From: UBA3206 sp963623875
GTDB lineage: Bacteria; Bacillota_I; Bacilli_A; Acholeplasmatales; Anaeroplasmataceae
Direction of reading: 5' to 3'
DNA length: 15,769 bases
Assembly (NCBI GenBank): GCA_963623875.1
Contig: CAVFNL010000034.1
Location: 1-15,769, forward strand
In this document: positions 1-6,961 of the stretch, piece after piece
Layout: each line of letters starts with the position of its first letter
Position numbering within the stretch: position 1 is the first letter of the stretch
Made by a program: the position numbers and the translations under genes
The notes under the pieces: generated by a model
Databases searched by the model: none
What the model saw: the letters and a program-made list of their open reading frames with translations, nothing else
What the model was told of the DNA's origin: nothing

Positions 1-1224
1 TAATATAAATTTACAATTTGCATTTATTTCACAAGATGTTATATCACTAGATTTTGCTTTTACTAATACTAAATATGGATTTGTATCATTTCCTAAATAA
101 TATCCATTACCATATTCATTATAATTTAAGTTGTTACATCCTCTGAATGCATAATCTCCTATACTTGTTACACTTTCAGAAATTGTAACACTAGCAAGAC
201 TAGTACAGTTATAGAATGCAGAATCTCCTATACTTGTTACACCTTCTGGGATTGTAACACTTGTAAGACTACTACAGTTATAGAATGCAGAATCTCCTAT
301 ACTTGTTACACCTTCTGGGATTGTAACACTTGTAAGACTACTACAGTTATAGAATGCAGAATCTCCTATACTTGTTACACCTTCTGGGATTGTAACACTT
401 GTAAGACTACTACAGTTATAGAATGCAGAATCTCCTATACTTGTTACACCTTCTGGGATTGTAACACTTGTAAGACTACTACAGTTATAGAATGCAGAAT
501 CTCCTATACTTGTTACACCTTCTGGGATTGTAACACTTGTAAGGCTAGTACAGTAAATGAATGCTCTAGATCCTATACTTGTCACACCTTCTGGTATTAC
601 AACCTCAGTATCTGATCCAGTATAATTTGTAATAATAATATTAGAACCATCTACTTCAAATCTAAAATCAGATAAAGTATTTAAATCAAGCCACTTAGCA
701 TATAAAGTAATATCACTTTGAGGCGCAGTCACGTACTTAGTAGTTAATGTTTCATCATACCATCCTATAAATACACATCCATCTTTAGTTGGAATTGCTG
801 TAATAGAATTACCATAATATAATTTAACATTATCTACTACACTTCCACCATTAGAATTAAATGTGATATTTATTAATTCTAATTTATCAATATCTCTTGT
901 ATCCTCGTATTCACAAACACTACATTTTCTACTTTCTAACCCTTTTTCTGTTGAAGTAGGAGCTTTTATAGTAGTCCATAAAGAATATGTATGTTCTGCT
1001 TCATCTTTCTTTGTATTATGACCACATGTATCAGAATACCAGTGGTTTGTTTCATTTTTAGACCATTCTGTTGCATATGTATGTGTATGTGCTACACTAT
1101 CTCCACCGGTTGTGTCTGATGTATCATCCTTTGATGAATTGTCTTTATCAGCATCTCCACAAGAAACTAAAGATGCAGCACACATAATTGTTAATGGTAT
1201 TAACAATAATTTCTTTTTCTTCAT
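1..1224 (-). CDS. BspA-like leucine-rich-repeat surface lipoprotein (3' end outside window)
   Basis: 408 codons are open from the ATG at 1224 to the window edge, so the C terminus is missing. A GGAGGATTAGG ribosome site lies just upstream. Residues 1-22 form a lipoprotein signal: MKKKK, a hydrophobic stretch, then the lipobox LVSC with Cys22 as the lipid anchor. A Ser/Thr/Asp-rich linker follows, then a His/Cys-containing region (HTYATEW, SDTCGH, CSVCEYE) of a kind common in gut Bacillota surface proteins. Next is a Listeria-Bacteroides (InlB B-type, Flg_new) repeat, from ITFNSNGGSV to ITLYAKW. From about residue 214 there are 23-residue LRR_5/BspA repeats of the form VTSIGDSAF...SLTSVTIPEG. 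The last visible part contains YYLGNDTNPYLVLVKAK, typical of BspA family tails. The likely role is adhesion or binding of host or polymer ligands at the cell surface, which is inferred from the family. Confidence in the family is high; the ligand is unknown. Confidence 0.9.
   Translation of the reverse strand, partial: MKKKKLLLIPLTIMCAASLVSCGDADKDNSSKDDTSDTTGGDSVAHTHTYATEWSKNETNHWYSDTCGHNTKKDEAEHTYSLWTTIKAPTSTEKGLESRKCSVCEYEDTRDIDKLELINITFNSNGGSVVDNVKLYYGNSITAIPTKDGCVFIGWYDETLTTKYVTAPQSDITLYAKWLDLNTLSDFRFEVDGSNIIITNYTGSDTEVVIPEGVTSIGSRAFIYCTSLTSVTIPEGVTSIGDSAFYNCSSLTSVTIPEGVTSIGDSAFYNCSSLTSVTIPEGVTSIGDSAFYNCSSLTSVTIPEGVTSIGDSAFYNCSSLTSVTIPEGVTSIGDSAFYNCTSLASVTISESVTSIGDYAFRGCNNLNYNEYGNGYYLGNDTNPYLVLVKAKSSDITSCEINANCKFIL
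125..585 (-). repeat. 69-bp in-frame tandem repeat array in the LRR gene
   Basis: The period is 69 bp (23 codons). Units are 172-240, 241-309, 310-378, 379-447, 448-516 and 517-585, plus a partial unit at 125-171. The four units covering 241-516 are identical at every base. The flanking units diverge in DNA and protein (e.g. SISES-type ending at 172-240, SRAFIYC at 517-585). Perfect identity in the middle and divergence at the ends suggests recent copy-number change by slippage or recombination. Confidence 0.97.
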
Positions 1225-1263
1225 ATTTTCCTAATCCTCCTTCTTTTAGGTCCTTAGAATATG

Positions 1264-1291
1264 AAAAAAGGACCTTGTTAACCAAGATCCT
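1264..1291 (-). terminator. Intrinsic terminator in the leader of the LRR lipoprotein gene
   Basis: Read on the minus strand, AGGATCTTG (1291-1283), loop GTTAA and CAAGGTCCT (1277-1269) form a 9-bp stem with one G-U pair, followed by six T (1269-1264, the first within the stem). It lies between a good promoter (1363-1391) and the lipoprotein start at 1224, so it would act as a leader attenuator. Its 3' arm can instead pair with AGGACCTT-type sequence at 1248-1255 (8 bp), and ACCTTG at 1354-1349 can pair with CAAGGT of the same arm (6 bp). Which structure wins is not known. Confidence 0.7.
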
Positions 1292-1313
1292 ATGGATGTA
1301 AATATTAAATCTA

Positions 1314-1323
1314 CCCCCCCCCC
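1314..1323 (-). other. Homopolymer tract G10 in the leader of the LRR gene
   Basis: Ten consecutive C on the plus strand, hence G10 in the transcript. It lies about 30-40 nt after the predicted transcription start and upstream of the leader terminator. Such tracts are prone to slippage, and a run this long stands out in DNA this AT-rich. It is outside any supported reading frame, so a length change would alter RNA structure or spacing, not a protein. Confidence 0.85.
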
Positions 1324-1362
1324 GATAAATTTTGCATAACCGAGGAAGCAAGGTACATATTT

Positions 1363-1391
1363 AATATAACGTGATAACATTATTATGTCAA
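1363..1391 (-). promoter_or_regulatory. Predicted sigma-A promoter of the LRR lipoprotein gene
   Basis: On the minus strand the -35 box is TTGACA (1391-1386, 6/6), the spacer is 17 nt, and the -10 box is TATATT (1368-1363, 5/6). The start would fall near 1356, giving a leader of about 130 nt that contains the G10 tract and the terminator. Confidence 0.7.
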
Positions 1392-1595
1392 ATCCAAAAT
1401 AACACCAACTTAAAAAATGCATATTTTTTTAGTTTTATTGCATATAATATCATTTAAATCCGTTCTATCACATATTTTTAACTATTTCAACAAATGATTC
1501 TTTTTTACAATTTAGCAATTACCACAAAATTGTTCTACCATTATTTTAACCTCATCAAACAAACGTTAAAGCACTTAAAATAGTGAACTTAAATT
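1392..1595. other. Intergenic stretch upstream of the LRR promoter
   Basis: Very AT-rich, with no gene of normal length and no clear terminator for the flavin reductase gene ending at 1596. The only coding-like item is a 9-codon minus-strand frame at 1512-1541, reading MVEQFCGNC and then a stop, with GAGG 8 nt before its ATG. It resembles the first residues of a zinc-ribbon protein and could be a decayed gene start or chance. Confidence 0.4.
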
Positions 1596-2165
1596 TTATT
1601 TATTTTTCTTCACTGAAAATCCAAATGTTCCAATAACTTCATTTGTAAGAAGATATTGTCCATGACTATAACACACTAGATTAGCCCAATCTAGATGAAA
1701 TTTATTAACATCATCAAGATATTTTTTATCTATTGAAACATTTAAAACATCTGCTAGAAACATATCATGTGAGCCTAGATGAATAATATCTTTAACCTTA
1801 CATGCAATACAAACAGGAGATTCATCTATAGCCTTACACATAACACCATCCATATCTCTTTGTGTAAGGTGTAAATGCTCAAATTTATCAATATCTCGTC
1901 CACTTCTTACACCTGCAAAATCTGCCGCATAAACCAAATCTTTTGAAACAAGATTAATTATAAATTCTTTTGTTTCAACTATTGTTTTATAAGAAGCTCT
2001 TTCAGGTCTTACTGAAATATAAAGCATTGCGGGATTAGTACAAATAGTACCACACCACGCAACAGTAAAAATATTATCTTTAAAACCGTTACCTCCAACA
2101 CTAACGATTGCTACTGGGCAAGGATATAGCATATTCCCTGCTTTCCAAACTTCGCGTTCATTCAT
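1596..2165 (-). CDS. Flavin reductase-like FMN-binding split-barrel protein
   Basis: 189 residues, a usual length for the flavin reductase-like family (PF01613, DIM6/NTAB). The N terminus, KAGNMLYPCPVAIVSVGG, and the following DNIFTVAWCGTICTNPAMLYISVRP match the family's FMN-binding strand-loop pattern. It is followed by a segment with KEFIINLV and, near the C terminus, HLGSHDMFLADV, also typical. The family binds FMN; members reduce flavin with NAD(P)H or use it as a bound cofactor, and the substrate here cannot be told. It is cytosolic, with no signal peptide. The start ATG at 2165 is preceded by AGGTGA, which overlaps the stop codon (2174-2176) of the gene before it. The two genes are therefore almost certainly translated from one mRNA. 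Confidence 0.88.
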   Translation of the reverse strand: MNEREVWKAGNMLYPCPVAIVSVGGNGFKDNIFTVAWCGTICTNPAMLYISVRPERASYKTIVETKEFIINLVSKDLVYAADFAGVRSGRDIDKFEHLHLTQRDMDGVMCKAIDESPVCIACKVKDIIHLGSHDMFLADVLNVSIDKKYLDDVNKFHLDWANLVCYSHGQYLLTNEVIGTFGFSVKKNK

Positions 2166-2173
2166 AAATTCAC

Positions 2174-2677
2174 CTACTTAACTATTTTAAATATACCTTC
2201 ATTAAATTTATTTTCTTTCATTTCATCAAATATGAAATACACTTCTTTAATATCATCATCAAAATGCAAGAAAAATTCAATGATATTTTTATCACTAATC
2301 TTTATTTTATTTTCTTCAAAAGATATTCCTTCTCCATCATCTAAAAGATAAAAGTCTTTAAGTTCACTAAATTCACTATAATTATCTTCATTAAAATCAT
2401 CAAAAATAATAAGTGGTTTTTCTTTTGAATAATAAGCCATAGGTACTAAAGCATATTCACCATAATCCTCTGAAAAATACCCTAATAAATCTAAAAAAAT
2501 ATATAGTCTACCTTCATCAAGTCCATTGAAATTATATTCTTCTAAATTTATTGTCATAAAATACACGCCAGAGCCTGGAAATGTATAATCTTCAAGCGAC
2601 TGTGGCACTATAACATCGCCAAATATATGTGTTTCTAAAATATTATTTTCATCTTTTTGCACTAAAACTGTCTTCAT
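2174..2677 (-). CDS. DUF1963/YwqG-like acidic protein
   Basis: 167 residues, strongly acidic, with no signal peptide or membrane segment. The stretch GSGVYFMTINLEEYN followed by LDEGRLYIFLDL resembles the core of the DUF1963 (YwqG) family, in which a hydrophobic strand with 'NL' is followed by 'G.L.fF.d'. The molecular function of that family is not established. The start at 2677 has a good AAGGAGA site 5 nt upstream, but this lies only 3 nt after the T run of the trxA terminator, leaving no room for a separate promoter. It shares an operon with the flavin reductase gene, 8 nt downstream. The family assignment is tentative, being based on pattern resemblance only; that the gene is real is well supported by its ribosome site and coupling. 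Confidence 0.6.
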   Translation of the reverse strand: MKTVLVQKDENNILETHIFGDVIVPQSLEDYTFPGSGVYFMTINLEEYNFNGLDEGRLYIFLDLLGYFSEDYGEYALVPMAYYSKEKPLIIFDDFNEDNYSEFSELKDFYLLDDGEGISFEENKIKISDKNIIEFFLHFDDDIKEVYFIFDEMKENKFNEGIFKIVK

Positions 2678-2691
2678 CTATTCTCCTTAAT

Positions 2692-2717
2692 AAAAAACGG
2701 ATAATTATATCCGTTTT
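2692..2717 (-). terminator. Intrinsic terminator overlapping the trxA stop codon
   Basis: AAAACGGATA (minus strand, 2717-2708) and TATCCGTTTT (2703-2694) form a perfect 10-bp stem with a 4-nt loop, and the T run continues to 2692. The trxA stop TAA (2718-2716) overlaps the stem base. The ribosome site of the next gene in the same direction begins at 2688, so downstream genes depend on read-through or on a promoter inside trxA. Confidence 0.85.
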
Positions 2718-3024
2718 ACTTAACTAAATCTAAAATATGTTCCTTTGAGCATAGTCCTACGCTTGAATTATAGAATTCTCCGTCATTAAAAACGAATAGT
2801 GCTGGAATATTTGTTACATTTAGTTTTTCACAAATTTGGGGATTGTTATCTGCATTTACTTTACAAACTTTAAATCCACTATTTTCCTCTGCTACTTCAT
2901 CAACAATAGGAGATAAAGCTCTACATGGTCCACACCAAGGTGCCCAAACATCAATTAAAACTTTACCTTTTGCATTTAAAACTTCACTCTCAAATGTATT
3001 ATCAAAAACTTCTATTACTGCCAT
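2716..3024 (-). CDS. trxA: Thioredoxin
   Basis: 102 residues, a normal thioredoxin length. The active site WCGPC is at residues 30-34 (Cys31, Cys34), inside VLIDVWAPWCGPCR; the cis-Pro is at Pro74 in TNIPALFVF; and DGEF follows. It is the cytosolic dithiol reductant that passes electrons from thioredoxin reductase to ribonucleotide reductase, peroxidases and other targets (family knowledge); no reductase gene is in this window. Three further cysteines (54, 65, 92) are present, more than in many homologues. The start at 3024 is preceded by AAGGAGG. It has its own promoter at 3045-3073 and a terminator at its stop codon, with a DUF1963-like gene and a flavin reductase downstream, which suggests a loose redox grouping. 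Confidence 0.97.
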   Translation of the reverse strand: MAVIEVFDNTFESEVLNAKGKVLIDVWAPWCGPCRALSPIVDEVAEENSGFKVCKVNADNNPQICEKLNVTNIPALFVFNDGEFYNSSVGLCSKEHILDLVK

Positions 3025-3044
3025 ATTAAGCCTCCTTATAAAAA

Positions 3045-3073
3045 ATAATATATTATGTTTTTTAATATGTCAA
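3045..3073 (-). promoter_or_regulatory. Predicted trxA promoter
   Basis: On the minus strand the -35 box is TTGACA (3073-3068, 6/6), the spacer is 17 nt, and the -10 box is TATTAT (3050-3045, 5/6). The predicted start gives a very short leader before AAGGAGG and the ATG at 3024. It lies in the 62-bp gap after the preceding gene's stop at 3087. Confidence 0.8.
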
Positions 3074-3086
3074 ATATAATGCTTTA

Positions 3087-4175
3087 TTAATTAAAAACAT
3101 AACCTTCTTTATTTATAACTTTTATTATTCGTTCTTTTTCTTCTAAATATAACTTTAAATAATCTATTCCATTAACAATTAATAAATTCTTATCTTCTAT
3201 AAGCCCTATCATAAAATCAATCATTTGAATTGTTCCATCCAAAACTTCACTAATTACAATATCCCAATTGATATCAACAAACACAAAATTCGAATGTACA
3301 TAATTTGATGCAAAATTCATCGCATCATAAAACTCCATTGAATCTGAGATTTGCGCAACGGTTTTAATTGAATATTTAATTTTAGGGTTTTCTTCTTTCA
3401 TTTTTTTAAATAATTCTATACTATCAAGCCATCCATAATTTAGATAACTTTTATAATTATTATATGTTAAATTATTATTCGTAATGTATAAATCTAAATC
3501 TTTTTTTGATAAATGCTCTAGCGCATCTTCTATCGTTATTGCTTGATGATCAATAAAAGATGGAAGTGCAGCCTTATACATATTAAGTGTCTTTATTGTA
3601 ATAAATATTTCTAATGCTTGTCTAAATACAGACATAGCTTGTGAATGACATCCTCTATCAAAAAGATTAAAAACAGATGTCATAGAATCAATTAAATCTT
3701 CTATTTCTTTAGTGTAGACATCACGTTCTAATTTATCATTTATTGATAACGGAATCTTTTCTTTTAAAAGTTCTAACATAAAATTTACTAATGAAATAAT
3801 CTTATTCGTTAAAAACGAACTAAAAATAAAATTATCATAAAAATTCATTGTAAGAAGAGTTTTATAACTCTCATATGTTATAAACGTTATGTATTCTTCA
3901 TCCTTAAGATTATTATCAATTTCATCGTTAAATTTTTTAGCAGATGTAATTGCTTGAGCTAATTTAAGTTTAAAAACATCGCTATATAAGATGAAATCAA
4001 TATCTAATGCTTTAGCTTTTGATATTGAATACAAAATATCTTTATCTTCTAAAAATCTTTTTGAAATATAAACAATAAACTTCGCATCAAATCCATCTTT
4101 CATTTTTAAAGATATGATTTTGTCATAATATTTACTCTCAGCCATTATTTTTTTTAAAATAATTTCTTCATTCAT
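3087..4175 (-). CDS. Uncharacterised helical protein coupled to a c-di-GMP gene (possibly DUF5677-like)
   Basis: 362 residues with no signal peptide and no clear membrane segment; composition suggests mostly helices. I do not recognise it firmly. The central part, GCHSQAMSVFRQALEIFITIKTL (RQALE at residues 185-189), and the later FASNYVHSN (around 288-296) resemble HEPN/DUF5677-type helical domains, where an Arg near one helix and a His near another are typical. The first 100 residues (FIVYISKRFL, KALDIDFILYS) look like a separate alpha/beta part. Its ATG shares bases with the TGA stop of the GGDEF/EAL gene (ATGA, 4-nt overlap) and GGGAG lies 7 nt before it. The two proteins are therefore co-translated and plausibly partners, perhaps as effector and regulator. 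Function is unknown. Confidence 0.75.
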   Translation of the reverse strand: MNEEIILKKIMAESKYYDKIISLKMKDGFDAKFIVYISKRFLEDKDILYSISKAKALDIDFILYSDVFKLKLAQAITSAKKFNDEIDNNLKDEEYITFITYESYKTLLTMNFYDNFIFSSFLTNKIISLVNFMLELLKEKIPLSINDKLERDVYTKEIEDLIDSMTSVFNLFDRGCHSQAMSVFRQALEIFITIKTLNMYKAALPSFIDHQAITIEDALEHLSKKDLDLYITNNNLTYNNYKSYLNYGWLDSIELFKKMKEENPKIKYSIKTVAQISDSMEFYDAMNFASNYVHSNFVFVDINWDIVISEVLDGTIQMIDFMIGLIEDKNLLIVNGIDYLKLYLEEKERIIKVINKEGYVFN

Positions 4176-6859
4176 TTTGTATCTCCCACTAAATATTTAT
4201 TTACAAATTCTGGCGCACTAAGTGGTTTATCATATAGATATCCTTGTGCTTTATTACAACCAAGTCTTAACAAATTAGCTGCTTGCATCATAGTTTCAAC
4301 ACCTTCACAAATAACATCTATTTCAAGTTTATTTGCTAAATCAACTACTGATTCTAAGACAATATTCTTTTTGTCAGATTTATTTGTTGCACAAAGCGAT
4401 TTGTCAATTTTTATGCAATCAAATCCACAATCGACTAAAGCCGAAAGGTTTGAATAACCTGAACCAAAATCATCCATAGATACTCTGTAGCCAAGCCTAT
4501 GAACATAATATATTAATTTTTTTATATCAACAATATTTTTTGTGAATGTTGACTCTGTAATTTCTAATTCAATATATTTTGTTTCAATTTGATACTTTTC
4601 TCTGATTTTATCTAATTTCATAAAATATGCTAAAAAGTTCTTTTGATTCCTAGATACATTAACTGATACCGGTATATCAAATACAATATTATCATCTTTA
4701 ATTTTAGAAATAAGTTTCATAAGAGATTCAAACACATATAAATCTAGTTCTACTAAAAGCCCTGCTTCCTCTAGAATAGGAATATATTGAATTGGTTGTA
4801 GTAAACTTCCTTTATATCTCCATCTACTTAAAACTTCACAACCAATAATTTTTTGTGTACTTATCTCTATTTTGGGCTGTATAAATAATTCAAATTCATT
4901 ATTTTTTAGTGCATCAGCGAAATTCATTAATATTTCATTCTTATGCATAAAAGATTCGCTAATCTCTTCAGTGAAAAATTGTAATGCGTCAATGTTAACT
5001 TCCCCTATTGTTCTTCTAGCAATATTTGCCTTATCTACTGCAACAGATATATTATTTTCGTTACCATCAGTAATATAAACACCCGCAACAACAACTAAAT
5101 ATTTACCAATATTTGTGTTTCTATACGATATATCATGAACTTCTTTTAGTAATTGTTCAAACTTATAATTTATAACCTCATCTGTATCATAATAGTCCAT
5201 TGTAATATATCTATCTGATGTAAATCTTGTTGAAACACCATTTGGATATATTTTTTTCAAAATTTGTCCAAAACGTTTTAGCACAAAATCTCCTATGCTA
5301 AAGCCAAAAGTATCATTTATGAATTTAAAACGTTGAATATTAAAATAAAATACCATCATTCTTTTTGTAACACTATTTATTCTATTAAATGCTATTTCTT
5401 TAAATTTTGAATAATTAACAAGCCCTGTTAATTCATCAATAGATGAAAAGTATTTCAAGTAATTTTCTTCATTATTTTTATAAAAATTTATTGATAAAAA
5501 TCTTGATACAACTGATAAAATATCTTTTTCTAATATTGTCCATTCATGTTCATGAAAATACACAGCTTCAATTACGCCTATTTTAATACCCTTATGTAAA
5601 AGTTTACATCTTAACACTGATTCTATATTATTTTCTTGTAATTTTTCACATAAAATAATATTACTATTTTTTAAATTCTTTGTTCTATTTATTGCAAGTA
5701 GATTATGTTTATAATGTTCATTCCATAAATCTGAAGAATAATTTTCCACATGAGAATTTTCTTCTACTTCTTTGTTTTTATATGATATAGCTGCGGCCTT
5801 TTCTATATCTTTTTCATAAAAATACAATATAACTCTATCAGCTAAAAGTGTTTGAAGAATAATATCAGTAATTGCTAAAATATTCTCTGTCTCGTCTTTT
5901 TTAGATTCTAAAACACCTTCCAAATTTAATATCGCATTTACTAATTTGTTTGATGAATTTAATTCTTCAATTTGACTATGTACTTTAGAAGCGACTATAT
6001 TTGTATGTTTTATTTGATCATAGATTATAAAACAATTCTTACCTTTTCTTTTTCCTCTATACAATGCCCTATCAGCACAATCGAATAAGCCATCAAAACT
6101 AAGGCTATCAATGCCATATCTTGCACAACCAATTGTTGCGGTTACATCAATAGGTTCTTTAAGATTGCTTGTAATATTTTTAAGTTCGTGGCATATTTTG
6201 TATAACACATTCCAAACATCTTGATATGCACTAATATTTGTTAAGCAAAATTCAAATTCATCTCCACCAAATCTAGCTACAATACCATTTGATATATTGT
6301 TTTTTATAACTTGTGCTACCGATACTAATATTTCATCTCCGATTAAATGCCCAAAATTGTCATTAATGCTTTTAAAATTATCAATATCTAAAATACATAA
6401 AGCAAAATTTTCTACTTTTTTATCAATCAATTCATTGATGTAATTATTAAAAGTATCTTTTTGATATACATTTGTAAGAGGGTCTATCAAATTAATTAAT
6501 TTTCTTTTGCTTTCTAGATTTTCAATATGCACAAGATATGTATTATCATCTAGTTTATGTTTTATGCATACAAGAGTATTTCTACTACCATCATGTGAAG
6601 TCGTATTTACTGCAGCTTCACTAATATCATCATTTTTTATCCATCTCAAAAAATCATTTTCAAACTGTGGTGGTATTTCAACATTATAAATTTTTGCACA
6701 TTCAAAAATCATATTTGGAATTGAAAGAGAAGATGAAATAATATCACCGTGATTAAATATATATTCTACTCTTTCAATATCTATTCTTACTTTTACAATT
6801 ATTGTTTCATTTGTTTTAAAAAAAGTAGTGATTTCAGATAATATATTCAACAAGAACAC
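4172..6859 (-). CDS. Hybrid cyclic-di-GMP protein: GGDEF-GAF-degenerate GGDEF-EAL
   Basis: 895 residues from GTG at 6859. Domain order: an unrecognised N terminus (1-120); a diguanylate cyclase domain (about 125-280) with DIDNFKSIND at 158 and intact GGDEF at 198-202, lacking an RxxD inhibitory site before it; a GAF-like sensor region (about 305-460); a second GGDEF domain (about 470-630) degenerate at the active site (TSDRY at 547-551, metal Asp replaced by Asn507); and an EAL phosphodiesterase domain (about 640-888). The EAL domain keeps EVL (Glu675), Asn734, Glu766, Asp796-Asp797, Lys817, Glu852 and Gln872, so it looks catalytically complete. The protein could therefore both make and degrade c-di-GMP, switched by GAF input; that is inference. 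No membrane segment was seen. Start choice: the AGGGGGTG ribosome site abuts the GTG, so TTG at codon 3 or 4 (6853 or 6850) is a better start. Confidence 0.93.
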   Translation of the reverse strand: MFLLNILSEITTFFKTNETIIVKVRIDIERVEYIFNHGDIISSSLSIPNMIFECAKIYNVEIPPQFENDFLRWIKNDDISEAAVNTTSHDGSRNTLVCIKHKLDDNTYLVHIENLESKRKLINLIDPLTNVYQKDTFNNYINELIDKKVENFALCILDIDNFKSINDNFGHLIGDEILVSVAQVIKNNISNGIVARFGGDEFEFCLTNISAYQDVWNVLYKICHELKNITSNLKEPIDVTATIGCARYGIDSLSFDGLFDCADRALYRGKRKGKNCFIIYDQIKHTNIVASKVHSQIEELNSSNKLVNAILNLEGVLESKKDETENILAITDIILQTLLADRVILYFYEKDIEKAAAISYKNKEVEENSHVENYSSDLWNEHYKHNLLAINRTKNLKNSNIILCEKLQENNIESVLRCKLLHKGIKIGVIEAVYFHEHEWTILEKDILSVVSRFLSINFYKNNEENYLKYFSSIDELTGLVNYSKFKEIAFNRINSVTKRMMVFYFNIQRFKFINDTFGFSIGDFVLKRFGQILKKIYPNGVSTRFTSDRYITMDYYDTDEVINYKFEQLLKEVHDISYRNTNIGKYLVVVAGVYITDGNENNISVAVDKANIARRTIGEVNIDALQFFTEEISESFMHKNEILMNFADALKNNEFELFIQPKIEISTQKIIGCEVLSRWRYKGSLLQPIQYIPILEEAGLLVELDLYVFESLMKLISKIKDDNIVFDIPVSVNVSRNQKNFLAYFMKLDKIREKYQIETKYIELEITESTFTKNIVDIKKLIYYVHRLGYRVSMDDFGSGYSNLSALVDCGFDCIKIDKSLCATNKSDKKNIVLESVVDLANKLEIDVICEGVETMMQAANLLRLGCNKAQGYLYDKPLSAPEFVNKYLVGDTK

Positions 6860-6887
6860 CCCCTTTGGTGGTTTCTATAGTATTATT

Positions 6888-6896
6888 ATTGTATCA
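6888..6896 (-). promoter_or_regulatory. Extended -10 promoter for the c-di-GMP gene
   Basis: TGATACAAT on the minus strand (6896-6888) fits an extended -10 element (TGn plus TATAAT with 5/6). No good -35 box is present. It lies between the GH43 terminator and the ribosome site of the GGDEF/EAL gene, the only place for that gene's own promoter. Confidence 0.6.
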
Positions 6897-6925
6897 TATT
6901 TTACTATTTAATTAAACACTTATAC

Positions 6926-6956
6926 AAAAAATAAGGTCTTCTTTAATCGAAGACCT
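6926..6956 (-). terminator. Intrinsic terminator after the GH43 gene
   Basis: AGGTCTTC (minus strand, 6956-6949) and GAAGACCT (6941-6934) form an 8-bp stem with a 7-nt loop, followed by TA and six T (6931-6926). It starts 6 nt after the GH43 stop codon. Confidence 0.9.
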
Positions 6957-6961
6957 ATAAA

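Noticed and set aside
172..585. Regular repeats that could be taken for a CRISPR array
   Set aside because: Units are directly adjacent with no unique spacers and keep a 23-residue LRR frame.
1148..1351. 67-codon minus-strand frame overlapping the LRR lipoprotein start
   Set aside because: It runs through the G10 tract, the terminator and the lipoprotein signal region in another frame, and has no ribosome site; the lipoprotein frame has a strong one.
1248..1391. Known riboswitch or T-box in the LRR leader
   Set aside because: No T-box sequence, c-di-GMP, preQ1 or other consensus core that I recognise is present; only the terminator and alternative pairings are supported.
3038..3060. AT palindrome followed by T run as a terminator for the gene ending at 3087
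   Set aside because: The stem is all A-T and coincides with the -10 region of the trxA promoter, which explains the sequence better.
2843..3079. Plus-strand frame opposite trxA
   Set aside because: Antisense shadow of a clear thioredoxin gene, with no family resemblance or ribosome site.
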